NCBI GenBank assembly: GCA_020344215.1
Contig: CP070815.1
Location: forward strand, 2,323,758-2,387,757
Direction: 5' to 3'
Origin: Gemmatimonadota bacterium
GTDB lineage: Bacteria > Gemmatimonadota > Gemmatimonadetes > Palauibacterales > KS3-K002
DNA: 64,000 nt
Below are positions 53,832 to 62,237 of this stretch, in pieces. The position numbers and the translations under genes are program-made. Under the pieces are notes generated by a model. The model was not told the DNA's origin. It ran no database searches and was given only the letters and a program-made list of their open reading frames with translations. The number at the start of each line of letters is the position of its first letter. The first letter of the stretch is position 1.

Positions 53832-53844
53832 GGCGGCAGGGGGG

Positions 53845-54627
53845 CTAGAAAATCCGCCTACTGGTTCTGTGGTCCACGTTGTCGTCGATCCAGGTCCACA
53901 ACTTCTCCTGCTGGTCGACGTCGAGCCCCAGGGTTATCTCGTTGCGCCAGCCTCGCATGACCTCGTGATCCTGCGTCCACATGCGTACGCGGCGGCGCGG
54001 GACCTCCTTCTCCCAGCGGTCGGCGACGGTCGGGCTGGGGTAGAGCAGCCTGATGGTGACCCTCCGAGAGAGGAACTCGAGGGGCTCCAGGCTGATCCTC
54101 GAGTAGCGGTCATCCTCCCCGCCGGCGCTCGATCTGACGTCGGGCACGCCGTCGCTGATGATGACAAGGGTGAGCGGCTTGAGGACCAGGTTCTGCCGCT
54201 TCACGAAGGTCGACACGCGCTCGAAGAAGGGGTTGAAGTCGGTTAGCGCCTCACCGGACGGGAACCAGCCGTGCAGGTCGGCGTCGATCTCGTCGACCGT
54301 CTTCCCCTGGAAGGCGTGGATCGGCTGGAAGGACTTCACTTCGCCGGGCTGGTCGCCGCCGATGGAACCGACGAACAGAACGGCCGGCTTCTCTAACTCG
54401 CCCAGCCCGTTGAGGTGGCCGTAGATGTAGTGGGCGGCGAAGCGGAGCGCGTCGTTGTAGTTCCCGGTGCTCTGGAAGGAGCCGCTCACGTCGATTCCAA
54501 TTACCAACGTCATCCGCGGCTCCGGCTCCCCCTCCGGCGTACACGCCGCGGTCAGCAGCAGACACGTCGCCAGCAGCGCGCTCGCGATCCGCCACCTGGT
54601 CGTCCCGGATTCGTGATCAACGTACAT
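53845..54627 (-). CDS. VWA-domain lipoprotein
   Basis: 260 aa from ATG 54627 (AGGTG upstream). The lipobox LTAAC places acyl-Cys29. The domain starts RMTLVIGIDVSGSFQ, where Asp46, Ser48 and Ser50 form the DxSxS MIDAS metal site, and continues LNGLGELEKPAVLFVGSIGG and KPLTLVIISDGVPD, the third MIDAS region. It lacks other domains. The stop of the upstream membrane gene lies 37 nt away, so the pair is co-transcribed, membrane protein first. It may act as an extracytoplasmic adaptor for that protein. Confidence 0.85.
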   Translation of the reverse strand: MYVDHESGTTRWRIASALLATCLLLTAACTPEGEPEPRMTLVIGIDVSGSFQSTGNYNDALRFAAHYIYGHLNGLGELEKPAVLFVGSIGGDQPGEVKSFQPIHAFQGKTVDEIDADLHGWFPSGEALTDFNPFFERVSTFVKRQNLVLKPLTLVIISDGVPDVRSSAGGEDDRYSRISLEPLEFLSRRVTIRLLYPSPTVADRWEKEVPRRRVRMWTQDHEVMRGWRNEITLGLDVDQQEKLWTWIDDNVDHRTSRRIF

Positions 54628-54664
54628 GGCTATCACCTGTAGCTCGGTTGTCGTCGTCCTACGC

Positions 54665-55903
54665 TCAATCGCCGCTGGTTGGAGCGTGGCCCGTTTGGCC
54701 GCGCAGCACCTGGACCAGCGCGTCCTTGATCATGACGTTCTCGAGGCTGGTGAACGGCAGCTTGAAGGCCTGTCGCGCCGCGATCACCACGGTGGCGCAG
54801 TTGACGGCGGCGGCGAGCAGCTGCAGCACGGGCAGAGAGACCAGCTCCAGCAGCTCGCGGGAGCGGGCGCGGAACCACTCGTTCTCGGCCTTCAGCGCAT
54901 TGATCGGCCCGCGCCACCAGTCGGGCTCCGGAGCGCGAGGTCGCTCACCGGGCGCGGCTTCGTGCACCGCGATAGTCTCGCGCGCCAGCACGGCGAGTAG
55001 CGCCGGCGTGCCGAAGCGGCCGAAGAGGAACCAGGTCATCGCGCGTATGCCGATCCATCCGAAAGAGGCCATAGCGAGCGTCCCGCCGAACCCGACCTCG
55101 TAGCCGCTGGTATTGGCGATCCAGGGCGTGATGGCGTCGATGAGCTCGCGATAGAGGAAGACGACCTCGAAGAACATCACGAAGAACTCGACGACCAGCA
55201 TCTGGATGAACGTCTTGACGTCTTTCTTCTCCCAGGCCTGGGCGACCGCCTGGAGCGCGGCGAAGCTCCCCGAGATCAAGACGAACAAGAAGATCCAGAG
55301 GATCGGTGCCATGAGGGCCCGGCTCTCGACGCCGGCAATTTCGGCGAAGACGTCTGAGACGGTCTCCATCAAGGCGTAGGTGAAGATGAGCGCCTCAAGC
55401 GCCGACCAGCCGATGGTCAGCAGGAAGGCCAGCCACGGTACGCCGGGCTGGAAGTACTTGCGACCCATCCAGTCGAGCAGGGCGAACGGCGTCAGTATGA
55501 CCAGCCGCAGCGACTTGAAGCCGAGCTGGAGCGTCAGCTTCAGGAGACCCCAGGCCCAGCCGATGAGCATCCAGAGGAAGCGCGCTATACCTACCCAGAA
55601 GAGCCAGATGCTGCGTCCCGTCTCCCACCAGAGGAGAACGAGGGCGACAAGGAAGTCGCGACGACCGGAGCGGAACGGCACGGTGTAGAGAGCCAGCATC
55701 GTGCACCAGATCGCCACGATCACGAGTAGCGCCGGGAGCAGTAGGAGGACGCGCTTGAGGAAGGTGGCCAGCCCGGTGTTCGCGAGCCAAGCGAAGTCGA
55801 AGATCGTGGCCTGCGCTTCGGGTATCCAGGCGATGAGGAACGTCAGCAGCTGGAACACCAGCCGCCACTCTTCCGGCACCGTCGCGGCAATGGCATCTAA
55901 CAT
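54665..55903 (-). CDS. Polytopic membrane protein paired with the VWA lipoprotein
   Basis: 412 aa with about seven to eight hydrophobic segments, for example VLLLLPALLVIVAIWCTML, FLWMLIGWAWGLLKLTLQL, MAPILWIFLFVLISGSFAAL and LVVEFFVMFFEVVFLY. The rest is Trp-rich and amphipathic; no recognised domain. GGGGGAG lies ~4 nt before ATG. A cytoplasmic or periplasmic loop with GERPRAPEPDWWRGPINALK near residue 325 is Pro/Arg-rich. The tight pairing with the VWA lipoprotein indicates a joint role, perhaps in envelope or stress functions, but I do not know the family. Confidence 0.75.
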   Translation of the reverse strand: MLDAIAATVPEEWRLVFQLLTFLIAWIPEAQATIFDFAWLANTGLATFLKRVLLLLPALLVIVAIWCTMLALYTVPFRSGRRDFLVALVLLWWETGRSIWLFWVGIARFLWMLIGWAWGLLKLTLQLGFKSLRLVILTPFALLDWMGRKYFQPGVPWLAFLLTIGWSALEALIFTYALMETVSDVFAEIAGVESRALMAPILWIFLFVLISGSFAALQAVAQAWEKKDVKTFIQMLVVEFFVMFFEVVFLYRELIDAITPWIANTSGYEVGFGGTLAMASFGWIGIRAMTWFLFGRFGTPALLAVLARETIAVHEAAPGERPRAPEPDWWRGPINALKAENEWFRARSRELLELVSLPVLQLLAAAVNCATVVIAARQAFKLPFTSLENVMIKDALVQVLRGQTGHAPTSGD

Positions 55904-55958
55904 GGTACTCCCCCGTGGTTCGGTGGCCGGCTACATACGACCGGGCAACCAACGACCG

Positions 55959-55977
55959 GTTACCGGTAGCCGGTAAC
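55959..55977. promoter_or_regulatory. Near-palindromic site upstream of the membrane/VWA operon
   Basis: GTTACCGG, TAG, CCGGTAAC is an exact 8-bp inverted repeat with a 3-nt centre, 55 bp upstream of ATG 55903. ACGACCGG occurs twice just before it (direct repeat). It could be an operator; no cognate regulator is nearby. Confidence 0.35.
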
Positions 55978-56122
55978 GATTGAATGAACCGCTGTCGCGT
56001 GCAGCCAATAGCTTCGTGCTACGCTCTAAGAAGGGAATCGGATTGACGGGAAGGGAAGGGGAGACCCCCCGGACAGGAGAGCGCTCCCATGATACCCGAG
56101 CATAGCGAAGGTGTCAAGGCTC

Positions 56123-56260
56123 AGAGGCGCGACGACGACTCGCTTCGTGCTCGCGGGGTCGCCGGCGGGCGGTCTCGCTTCGGATACACCACCTACACTC
56201 GACCGCCCGCGCGGCTCCCAGACTGGTTCGGGACCTCCCCGAGGTGGTTCTCCCGCCTCT
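56123..56260. repeat. Palindromic repeat element, copy C (138 bp)
   Basis: The shortest copy, in the 477-bp interval 55904-56380. The right end GTGGTTCTCCCGCC (56244-56257) equals that of copy A; the left end AGAGGCG... then ACTCGCTTCGTGCTC matches the copy A left arm (ACTCGCTCCGTGCTC). Internal 10-bp stem GCGGGCGGTC (56165-56174)/GACCGCCCGC (56201-56210) and TCGGG/CCCGA (56228-56242) next to the right motif. The rest of the interval, apart from the 55959 palindrome, contains nothing I recognise. Confidence 0.75.
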
Positions 56261-56380
56261 TCCCAGCAAAGGTGGGGCCCCGCCGCCCCTTCGGCGACCG
56301 TTCCGCCGCCACTTGTCGCTGTCCGTAACGATTAGCAGTTTTGTGAGCAACCCACGATCACTGAGAGGGAGAGGTAGCGC

Positions 56381-58108
56381 ATGCTGGCTGCAATCCTGCT
56401 GGTAACGATCGCCCTATTCTGGGTCGCCTACCGCGTCTACGGCGGCTGGATGGGCCGTGTCTACGGTCTGAACGACCAGCACCTCGTGCCTTCGGAAGCG
56501 CAGTACGACGGCGTCGATCATGTGCCCACGAAGACGCAGGTACTGCTGGGCCACCATTTCTCGTCGATCGCGGGCGCCGGGCCGATCGTGGGGCCGATCC
56601 TGGCCGGCCTGTTCTTCGGCTGGCTACCGGCGCTCGTCTGGATCGTAGCCGGCTCGATCTTGGTCGGCGGGGTGCACGACTTCGGGGCCGCTATCGCCTC
56701 GGTACGCCACAAAGCGAAGTCGGTGGCCGAGCTGGCCAGGCAGTACATAACGCCGAGGGCCTACAAGCTCTTCCTCGCGTTTATCTGGCTGGCGCTGATG
56801 TACGTCATCGTGGTCTTCATGGATCTGACCGCCGCCACGTTCGTCAACGTAGAGATGAACGGCAGCGGCGTGGCGATCTCGGCGATCATCTTCGTCGGGC
56901 TCGCGCTGGCTATGGGCTTCCTGATATATCGGCGCGGCGTGGGTATCAAGGCGGGCACGCTCGTCTTCCTGCCTCTGCTGTTGCTGGCGATCTGGATTGG
57001 AGACGCGGTCGGCGAGGGGGCCGGACTGCTGCCGTGGATTGCCGGCAGCGAGAAGAACACATGGAACCTGGTGCTCTTGGCCTACTGCCTGATCGCATCG
57101 ATCACACCGGTCTGGATCCTGTTGCAGCCGCGCGATTACCTGTCGAGCTGGCTGCTGTATCTGTCGGTTGTGGGAGCGGGGCTCGGCCTGCTGATCGGGG
57201 GGCTGACCGGCGCCACGGCGGTGGCGAGTCGCTGGCCGGCCGTTGTGCTCCCGAGCGAAGTGACGGGGCTGGGCATAGCGCACATCGGTCCGCTGTTCCC
57301 GATCCTGTTCATTACCGTGGCGTGCGGGGCGTGCTCGGGCTTCCACTCGATCGTGGCGAGCGGTACAACGTCGAAGCAGATCAGCCGTGAGACGGACACG
57401 CGCAGGGTGGGTTACGGGGCGATGCTGATCGAAGGGGTCGTAGCGGTCATCGCGCTATCTGCGGTCATCATCCTGCCGTTCAGCGGGGATGCGTTCGGCG
57501 AGACGCCGATCACGATCTATGCAGGTGGCATCGGCGAGTTCCTCGCCAGGCTGGGGATACCCAGCAGGTTCGGTGCTCACTTCGGTCTGCTGGCGCTCTC
57601 GACCTTCCTCCTGACGACGCTCGATACGTGCACGCGCTTGGGACGTTACGCGGTGCAGGAGGCTTTCGCCCTGGACAAGAACGACGCGAGGAGCCGGGTC
57701 ATCGCTACCGTCGTCACGCTGCTGCTCCCGGGGTTCCTGGTGTTCATGACTTACGCCGACCCGGCCACCGGCCAGGTTCTGCCGGCGTGGCGCGCGGTGT
57801 GGCCGGTCTTCGGTGCGACGAACCAGCTGCTCGCGGCACTCGCACTCCTCTCCGTCACCGTGTGGCTGAAGCGGACCGGTCGAACCTGGGTCTTTGCAGG
57901 TGCGCCGATGGCGTTCATGCTCGTGATGACGATGACCGCTTTGGCCATGCTCATCTGGCGTAACGGGCTCACGCTCATCGGCGTGATCTCTTCGGTCCTG
58001 TTCGTGCTGGGTCTCTTCCTGGCGATCGAGGCGGCGCGTGCGTTCCGGCTCCACGAGCTGGGGCCGGAGCCTGTGACGCTCAAGGCCGTCGGGGCATCGG
58101 GGGATTGA
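56381..58108 (+). CDS. cstA: CstA-family carbon-starvation transporter
   Basis: 575 aa with ~15 membrane segments and the CstA signature: YRVYGGWMGRVYGLND, DHVPTKTQVLLGHHFSSIAG and AGPIVGPILAGLFFGWLPAL..., then TTSKQISRETDTRRVGYGAM and FALSTFLLTTLDTCTRLGRY. E. coli CstA and BtsT (YjiY) take up peptides or pyruvate during carbon limitation, so this is a plausible entry route for the amino-acid catabolic enzymes in the window. At 575 aa it is shorter than E. coli CstA (~700 aa), as is common outside enterobacteria. GAGAGG lies upstream of ATG. No dedicated two-component system is adjacent. Confidence 0.92.
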   Translation: MLAAILLVTIALFWVAYRVYGGWMGRVYGLNDQHLVPSEAQYDGVDHVPTKTQVLLGHHFSSIAGAGPIVGPILAGLFFGWLPALVWIVAGSILVGGVHDFGAAIASVRHKAKSVAELARQYITPRAYKLFLAFIWLALMYVIVVFMDLTAATFVNVEMNGSGVAISAIIFVGLALAMGFLIYRRGVGIKAGTLVFLPLLLLAIWIGDAVGEGAGLLPWIAGSEKNTWNLVLLAYCLIASITPVWILLQPRDYLSSWLLYLSVVGAGLGLLIGGLTGATAVASRWPAVVLPSEVTGLGIAHIGPLFPILFITVACGACSGFHSIVASGTTSKQISRETDTRRVGYGAMLIEGVVAVIALSAVIILPFSGDAFGETPITIYAGGIGEFLARLGIPSRFGAHFGLLALSTFLLTTLDTCTRLGRYAVQEAFALDKNDARSRVIATVVTLLLPGFLVFMTYADPATGQVLPAWRAVWPVFGATNQLLAALALLSVTVWLKRTGRTWVFAGAPMAFMLVMTMTALAMLIWRNGLTLIGVISSVLFVLGLFLAIEAARAFRLHELGPEPVTLKAVGASGD

Positions 58109-58323
58109 GGGGGCGGAGCGGGTTGCGAATTCCGAATGTAGGATTCTGAATAGCGGGTACTGAATTCTGGCGTTAGCTAGGGGCCGCTGGCGGGCGGCCT
58201 CTTTCATGAGCGTGAGCTCGCCCGCATCTTCTGGCGTCGGCAGATGCTGAAGGTGATGATCTTCGCTTCGGCGTTGGGGATTGGGTGTTCTAGATTCAGC
58301 GTTCGGGATCCGATCACTTTTCG

Positions 58324-59544
58324 ATGGTTGTCAACCCGCGAAGGATGAAAGCCACCGATATCTTGATAATCGGCGGCGGCGTCATCGGTCTGCGCGTCGC
58401 GATCGAGGCCAGGCGTCGGCACCCGGATGCCCGCGTCACGCTGATCGACAAGGAGCGAAGCTGCGGTCTGCACGCCAGCGGTAGGAACAGCGGTGTGCTG
58501 CATGCGGGGTTCTACTACACCGCCGACAGCTTCAAGGCGAAGTTCACCAGGGAAGGTAACGAGCGACTTGGTCGCTACTGCGAGGAACGAGGCCTACGGA
58601 TCAATCGGTGCGGCAAGCTTGTGGTGGCGCAGGATGCGAGCGAGCTCGAGCTTCTCGATGAACTTCTGCGGCGTGCGCGGGTGAACGGCGTCGAATTGCA
58701 CGAGGTCAGCGCGGCTGAGACGCGCGAGATCGAGCCGCGCGCCAGGACCTGCGAGCGTGCTCTCTTCTCTCCCACTACGGCCACCGTTGATCCCAGCGAG
58801 GTTGTGGCGGCGTTCGCTGACGAGGCGCGGGTCGCAGGAGTCGAGCTGCTGACGGGGACGGCGTACGTCGGGCGACGCGGTGACATGGTAGTCACGTCGG
58901 GTGATCCGATTGCGGCGGGCTACGTTGTGAATGCTGCCGGCCTGTACGCCGATGCTGTGGCGCGAGACTTCGGGTTCGCCGAGCGCCTGCGCATCGTGCC
59001 CTTCAAGGGACTCTACCTGGATTCTGCACCGGGTGCGTACAGGCTGCGAGCCAACATTTACCCCGTACCAGATCTTGCCACGCCGTTTCTGGGTGTCCAT
59101 CTGACCGTCGCAGTGGATGGGTGCGTGAAGATCGGGCCGACGGCGGTACCGGCGTTCTGGCGTGAGCAGTACGGTCTGGTCGACAATTTCAGATTGAAAG
59201 AGCTGCTGGAGATCCTTCGACTCGAGTCTCGCATGTTCCTGGGCAACCGGGCCGGCTTCCGCAACACGGCGATGCGGGAGATGACGAAGTACTACAGGCC
59301 GCGGCTCGTGCGGCTGGCCTCGAGGTTGGCGGAGGGTGTGAGGGTGCGAGACTTCAGGGCCTGGGGGAGGGCAGGGATCCGGGCGCAGCTCGTGGACACC
59401 GAGGAGTACCGGCTGTACGACGATTTTCGGCTCGAGGGTGACGAACGGTCGCTGCACGTCCTCAACGCGGTGTCGCCTGCCTTTACCTGCGCGATCCCCT
59501 TCGCCGAATTCGTGCTTGACGAGCTAGAGCGGCTCACGAGGTAG
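58324..59544 (+). CDS. lhgO: L-2-hydroxyglutarate oxidase (LhgO-like flavoprotein)
   Basis: 406 aa FAD-dependent DadA/LhgO-type oxidoreductase. An N-terminal nucleotide-binding loop, ILIIGGGVIGL, is followed by the LhgO marks HASGRNSGVLHAGFYYTADS and CGKLVVAQDASELELLDEL, then NAAGLYADAVARDFGF and the pair LGVHLTVAVDGCVKIGPTA and WGRAGIRAQLVDTEE. It oxidises L-2-hydroxyglutarate to 2-oxoglutarate and passes electrons to the quinone pool, feeding the same 2-oxoglutarate pool as GDH. ATG 58345 (MKATDILIIGG) is an alternative start. Its 3' end overlaps the opposite histidine kinase by 11 nt. Confidence 0.9.
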   Translation: MVVNPRRMKATDILIIGGGVIGLRVAIEARRRHPDARVTLIDKERSCGLHASGRNSGVLHAGFYYTADSFKAKFTREGNERLGRYCEERGLRINRCGKLVVAQDASELELLDELLRRARVNGVELHEVSAAETREIEPRARTCERALFSPTTATVDPSEVVAAFADEARVAGVELLTGTAYVGRRGDMVVTSGDPIAAGYVVNAAGLYADAVARDFGFAERLRIVPFKGLYLDSAPGAYRLRANIYPVPDLATPFLGVHLTVAVDGCVKIGPTAVPAFWREQYGLVDNFRLKELLEILRLESRMFLGNRAGFRNTAMREMTKYYRPRLVRLASRLAEGVRVRDFRAWGRAGIRAQLVDTEEYRLYDDFRLEGDERSLHVLNAVSPAFTCAIPFAEFVLDELERLTR

Positions 59545-61972
59545 ACGATTCGAGTAGCTCGGAGTCGTCGAGAGCGGATGCGCCCCGTGTTCCACCGATG
59601 ACCTGGCGGGTCAGCTCCGCCAGGGCCGACGGTGAAAAGGGCTTCTGAAGGAAGCTGACGTCTTTGTCCGCCATCATGTCACGCACTGTCTTGTTGTCCG
59701 TGTAGCCCGACATGAAGATGACGCGTGTTTCCGGGCGAGCCCCGGCGAGTCGTTCGGCCAGCTCCGGTCCCCCCAGCTTCGGCATCACGACATCGGTGAT
59801 GAGGATATCGATGGGTCCCCGGTGGCCCTCCTGGATGGCAAGGGCTTCTGCACCGTCGCGGGCCTGAAGAACGTTGTAGCCGCGGGCTCGCAGTACGCGG
59901 GCGGCCAGGCTGAGGACGGCGGGCTCGTCCTCGGCGAGCAGGATGGTCCCGCTGGTGCTGACGGCCGGATCCTCGGGAGCCTGCGCGGCTTCCGCTGCGG
60001 CCGCCTGCTCCTCGACGGCCGGCAGATAGATCTTGACCATGGTTCCGCGGCCCGGCTCACTTCTCACCCAGATGTCGCCGCCGCTCTGCTTGACGATGCC
60101 GTACACGGTCGGCAGGCCCAGGCCGGTGCCTTTTACCTCCGCCTTGGTGGAGAAGAACGGCTCGAAGATGCGGGCCTGCGTCTCATCGTCCATGCCGTGA
60201 CCGGTGTCGGTCACGGAGACAACCGCGTAGCGACCGGGCTGCGACAGGCCGAGCTGATGTGCTGTATCGGCTTCGAGATCGACGCTGCCCGTCTCGACGG
60301 CCAAGCGGCCGCCGTTTGGCATGGCCTCACACGAGTTCTCGACCAGGCTCACGATGATCTCTTCCACCTGGATCGGGTCGGCCTTCACCTGTTGGAGCCC
60401 CTCTTCGAGAGCCGTGCGCAATTTGACCTTGTCGCCGACCATCTCCTTCAAGCGCGGGCCGAGGTCGGCGATGACCTGGTTGAGATCGACCGGCCGGAGT
60501 TGCAGGACCTGGCGGCGGCCGAACGCGAGTAGCTGGCTGGTCAGGTCCGCGGCGCGCTGCCCAGCCGCCTTGATCTCCTCGATGTCGGCTCGAGTCTGCT
60601 GGTCGGGAATGTTCTTGAGGAGGAGCTCGCAGTGCCCGATGATGGAGGTGAGCAGGTTGTTGAAGTCGTGAGCGACGCCGCCGGCGAGCCGTCCTATGGC
60701 CTCCAAGGTCTGAGCGTGGCGGAGGCGCTCCTCGAGGGCCTTCTGCTCGGTCAGGTTGCGTGCGATGACCGAGAGATGGTTGACCTGGCCGCCTTCGGTC
60801 CTGTGGGCGACGATCACCATCGAGGTCGGGATCTTGCGGCCGTCACGTGCCTTGAAAGTCATCTCGCCGGACCAGTAGCCTTCCCGCACCGCTGTTGGCA
60901 GCACCTCGTTGCGGAACCTCGTGCGGTCCGGCTCCGGGTGGTACTCCCACACAGGCGTAGCGGATGGTGCTTGCTCCTCGTAGACCCCGAGCATCTGGCG
61001 ACCGGCGGGGTTCAGGTAGATGGCGATGCCGTCGGCGGTGAACATGCCGACCAGGTCGGGCGTCGCCTGGAGGATCTCGGCCAGCCGCTTGCGGGTCTCC
61101 TCCGCCTGCTTGCGCTCGGTGATGTCGGCGATCACCCCGATCGTACCGGTGACCCTGCCGGCAGCGTCACGCAGCGGCCCGGCGGAGATCTTCACGTCAA
61201 TGAGCTTGCCGTCGCGCCTTCGCCTGGTGACCTCTACTTCGTGGATACTCTGGCCCTGCAGCAGGCGGCCGTATAGCCGGCGAAACTGCTGCTGCTGGTC
61301 TTCGGGCACGACCGGCGGAAGTGGACGATCCAGAACCTCGTCCGCGCGCCAGCCGAAGATCCGCTCGGCAGCGTGGTTCCAGCTGAGCACGTTGCGCTCG
61401 GTGTCCAGGGCCAAGATCGCCAGTGGCGACGCTTCGATCAGCGCCCGGAGCGTTTCGTTGGTTCGCTGGAGTTCCTCGCGAGCCCGTTTCTCCTCGGTGA
61501 TGTCCTTCAGCGAGCCCTCGTAGAACATCACCCTGCCCTTTGAATCTCTCACGGCCCGGGCCTGATCGAGCACCCAGATCAGCTTCCCGTCGTGCCGGCG
61601 GAGCTGCATGGGGTAGTCACGGACCAGGTCTTCGTGCTCGAGCTGCTCCATCTGGGTGCGACGGACTTCGCGGTCGGCGAAGAGGTCGAAGGCGTTGAGC
61701 TGTAACAGGCTCTCGCGAGACGGGTACTTGAGAAGCTCGACCATCGCGGGGTTGGCATCGAGAATCGTCCCGTCCGGCGCGGTCAGGTAGAGGGCGATGG
61801 GAACGCCGTCGAACAGGCTGCGGTAGCGGGATTCGCGGTAGCCGTGCGAGTAGGCCTTGCGCCTGCTGTGCTGCAGGTGATGGATCCAGGCGCGCAGGAG
61901 CCCCCACAAGCTTGCAGGACGGATACTCAATCCGTTGAAGTTGGAGGTTCGGAGGTCGCGAGATTCAGGCAT
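59534..61972 (-). CDS. Hybrid histidine kinase with three PAS domains and a receiver
   Basis: 812 aa, apparently soluble (no clear membrane helix). PAS domains at about 47-160, 172-288 and 292-412, a HisKA dimerisation helix with the phospho-acceptor His435 in [14 protein letters not shown], an HATPase_c domain with N-box, DTGHGMDDE (G1) and [12 protein letters not shown] (G2), and a C-terminal receiver from [13 protein letters not shown] with acceptor Asp in [12 protein letters not shown] (about 730) and Lys in SFLQKPF. It probably senses cytoplasmic redox or small-molecule cues; the final receiver would pass phosphate to an unlinked partner. No response regulator with a DNA-binding domain is adjacent. 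Confidence 0.93.
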   Translation of the reverse strand: MPESRDLRTSNFNGLSIRPASLWGLLRAWIHHLQHSRRKAYSHGYRESRYRSLFDGVPIALYLTAPDGTILDANPAMVELLKYPSRESLLQLNAFDLFADREVRRTQMEQLEHEDLVRDYPMQLRRHDGKLIWVLDQARAVRDSKGRVMFYEGSLKDITEEKRAREELQRTNETLRALIEASPLAILALDTERNVLSWNHAAERIFGWRADEVLDRPLPPVVPEDQQQQFRRLYGRLLQGQSIHEVEVTRRRRDGKLIDVKISAGPLRDAAGRVTGTIGVIADITERKQAEETRKRLAEILQATPDLVGMFTADGIAIYLNPAGRQMLGVYEEQAPSATPVWEYHPEPDRTRFRNEVLPTAVREGYWSGEMTFKARDGRKIPTSMVIVAHRTEGGQVNHLSVIARNLTEQKALEERLRHAQTLEAIGRLAGGVAHDFNNLLTSIIGHCELLLKNIPDQQTRADIEEIKAAGQRAADLTSQLLAFGRRQVLQLRPVDLNQVIADLGPRLKEMVGDKVKLRTALEEGLQQVKADPIQVEEIIVSLVENSCEAMPNGGRLAVETGSVDLEADTAHQLGLSQPGRYAVVSVTDTGHGMDDETQARIFEPFFSTKAEVKGTGLGLPTVYGIVKQSGGDIWVRSEPGRGTMVKIYLPAVEEQAAAAEAAQAPEDPAVSTSGTILLAEDEPAVLSLAARVLRARGYNVLQARDGAEALAIQEGHRGPIDILITDVVMPKLGGPELAERLAGARPETRVIFMSGYTDNKTVRDMMADKDVSFLQKPFSPSALAELTRQVIGGTRGASALDDSELLESSTS

Positions 61973-62237
61973 CCTGTAAGGTTTGGTGCTTGGAGGCCGA
62001 TCCTGTTATCATCTTCGCACCCCAACACTCGAGGTGCTGCGGATCGGGCAGTCGTAGGCGTCGCCCGTCGCTCCGGGCATACTCCAACGCCGCTCGCTGA
62101 CGAGAAGCCGCGGTCAGCCGGCTGAACTTCGAGGGAGGCGGGCTAGGCGGGGAAGTGCGCGCTGCCTGCTCGTGCTGGAGCATAATAACGACATACACTG
62201 CTATCATGCTAGAGAGGGGAAACCGGAGGAGGTTCCG

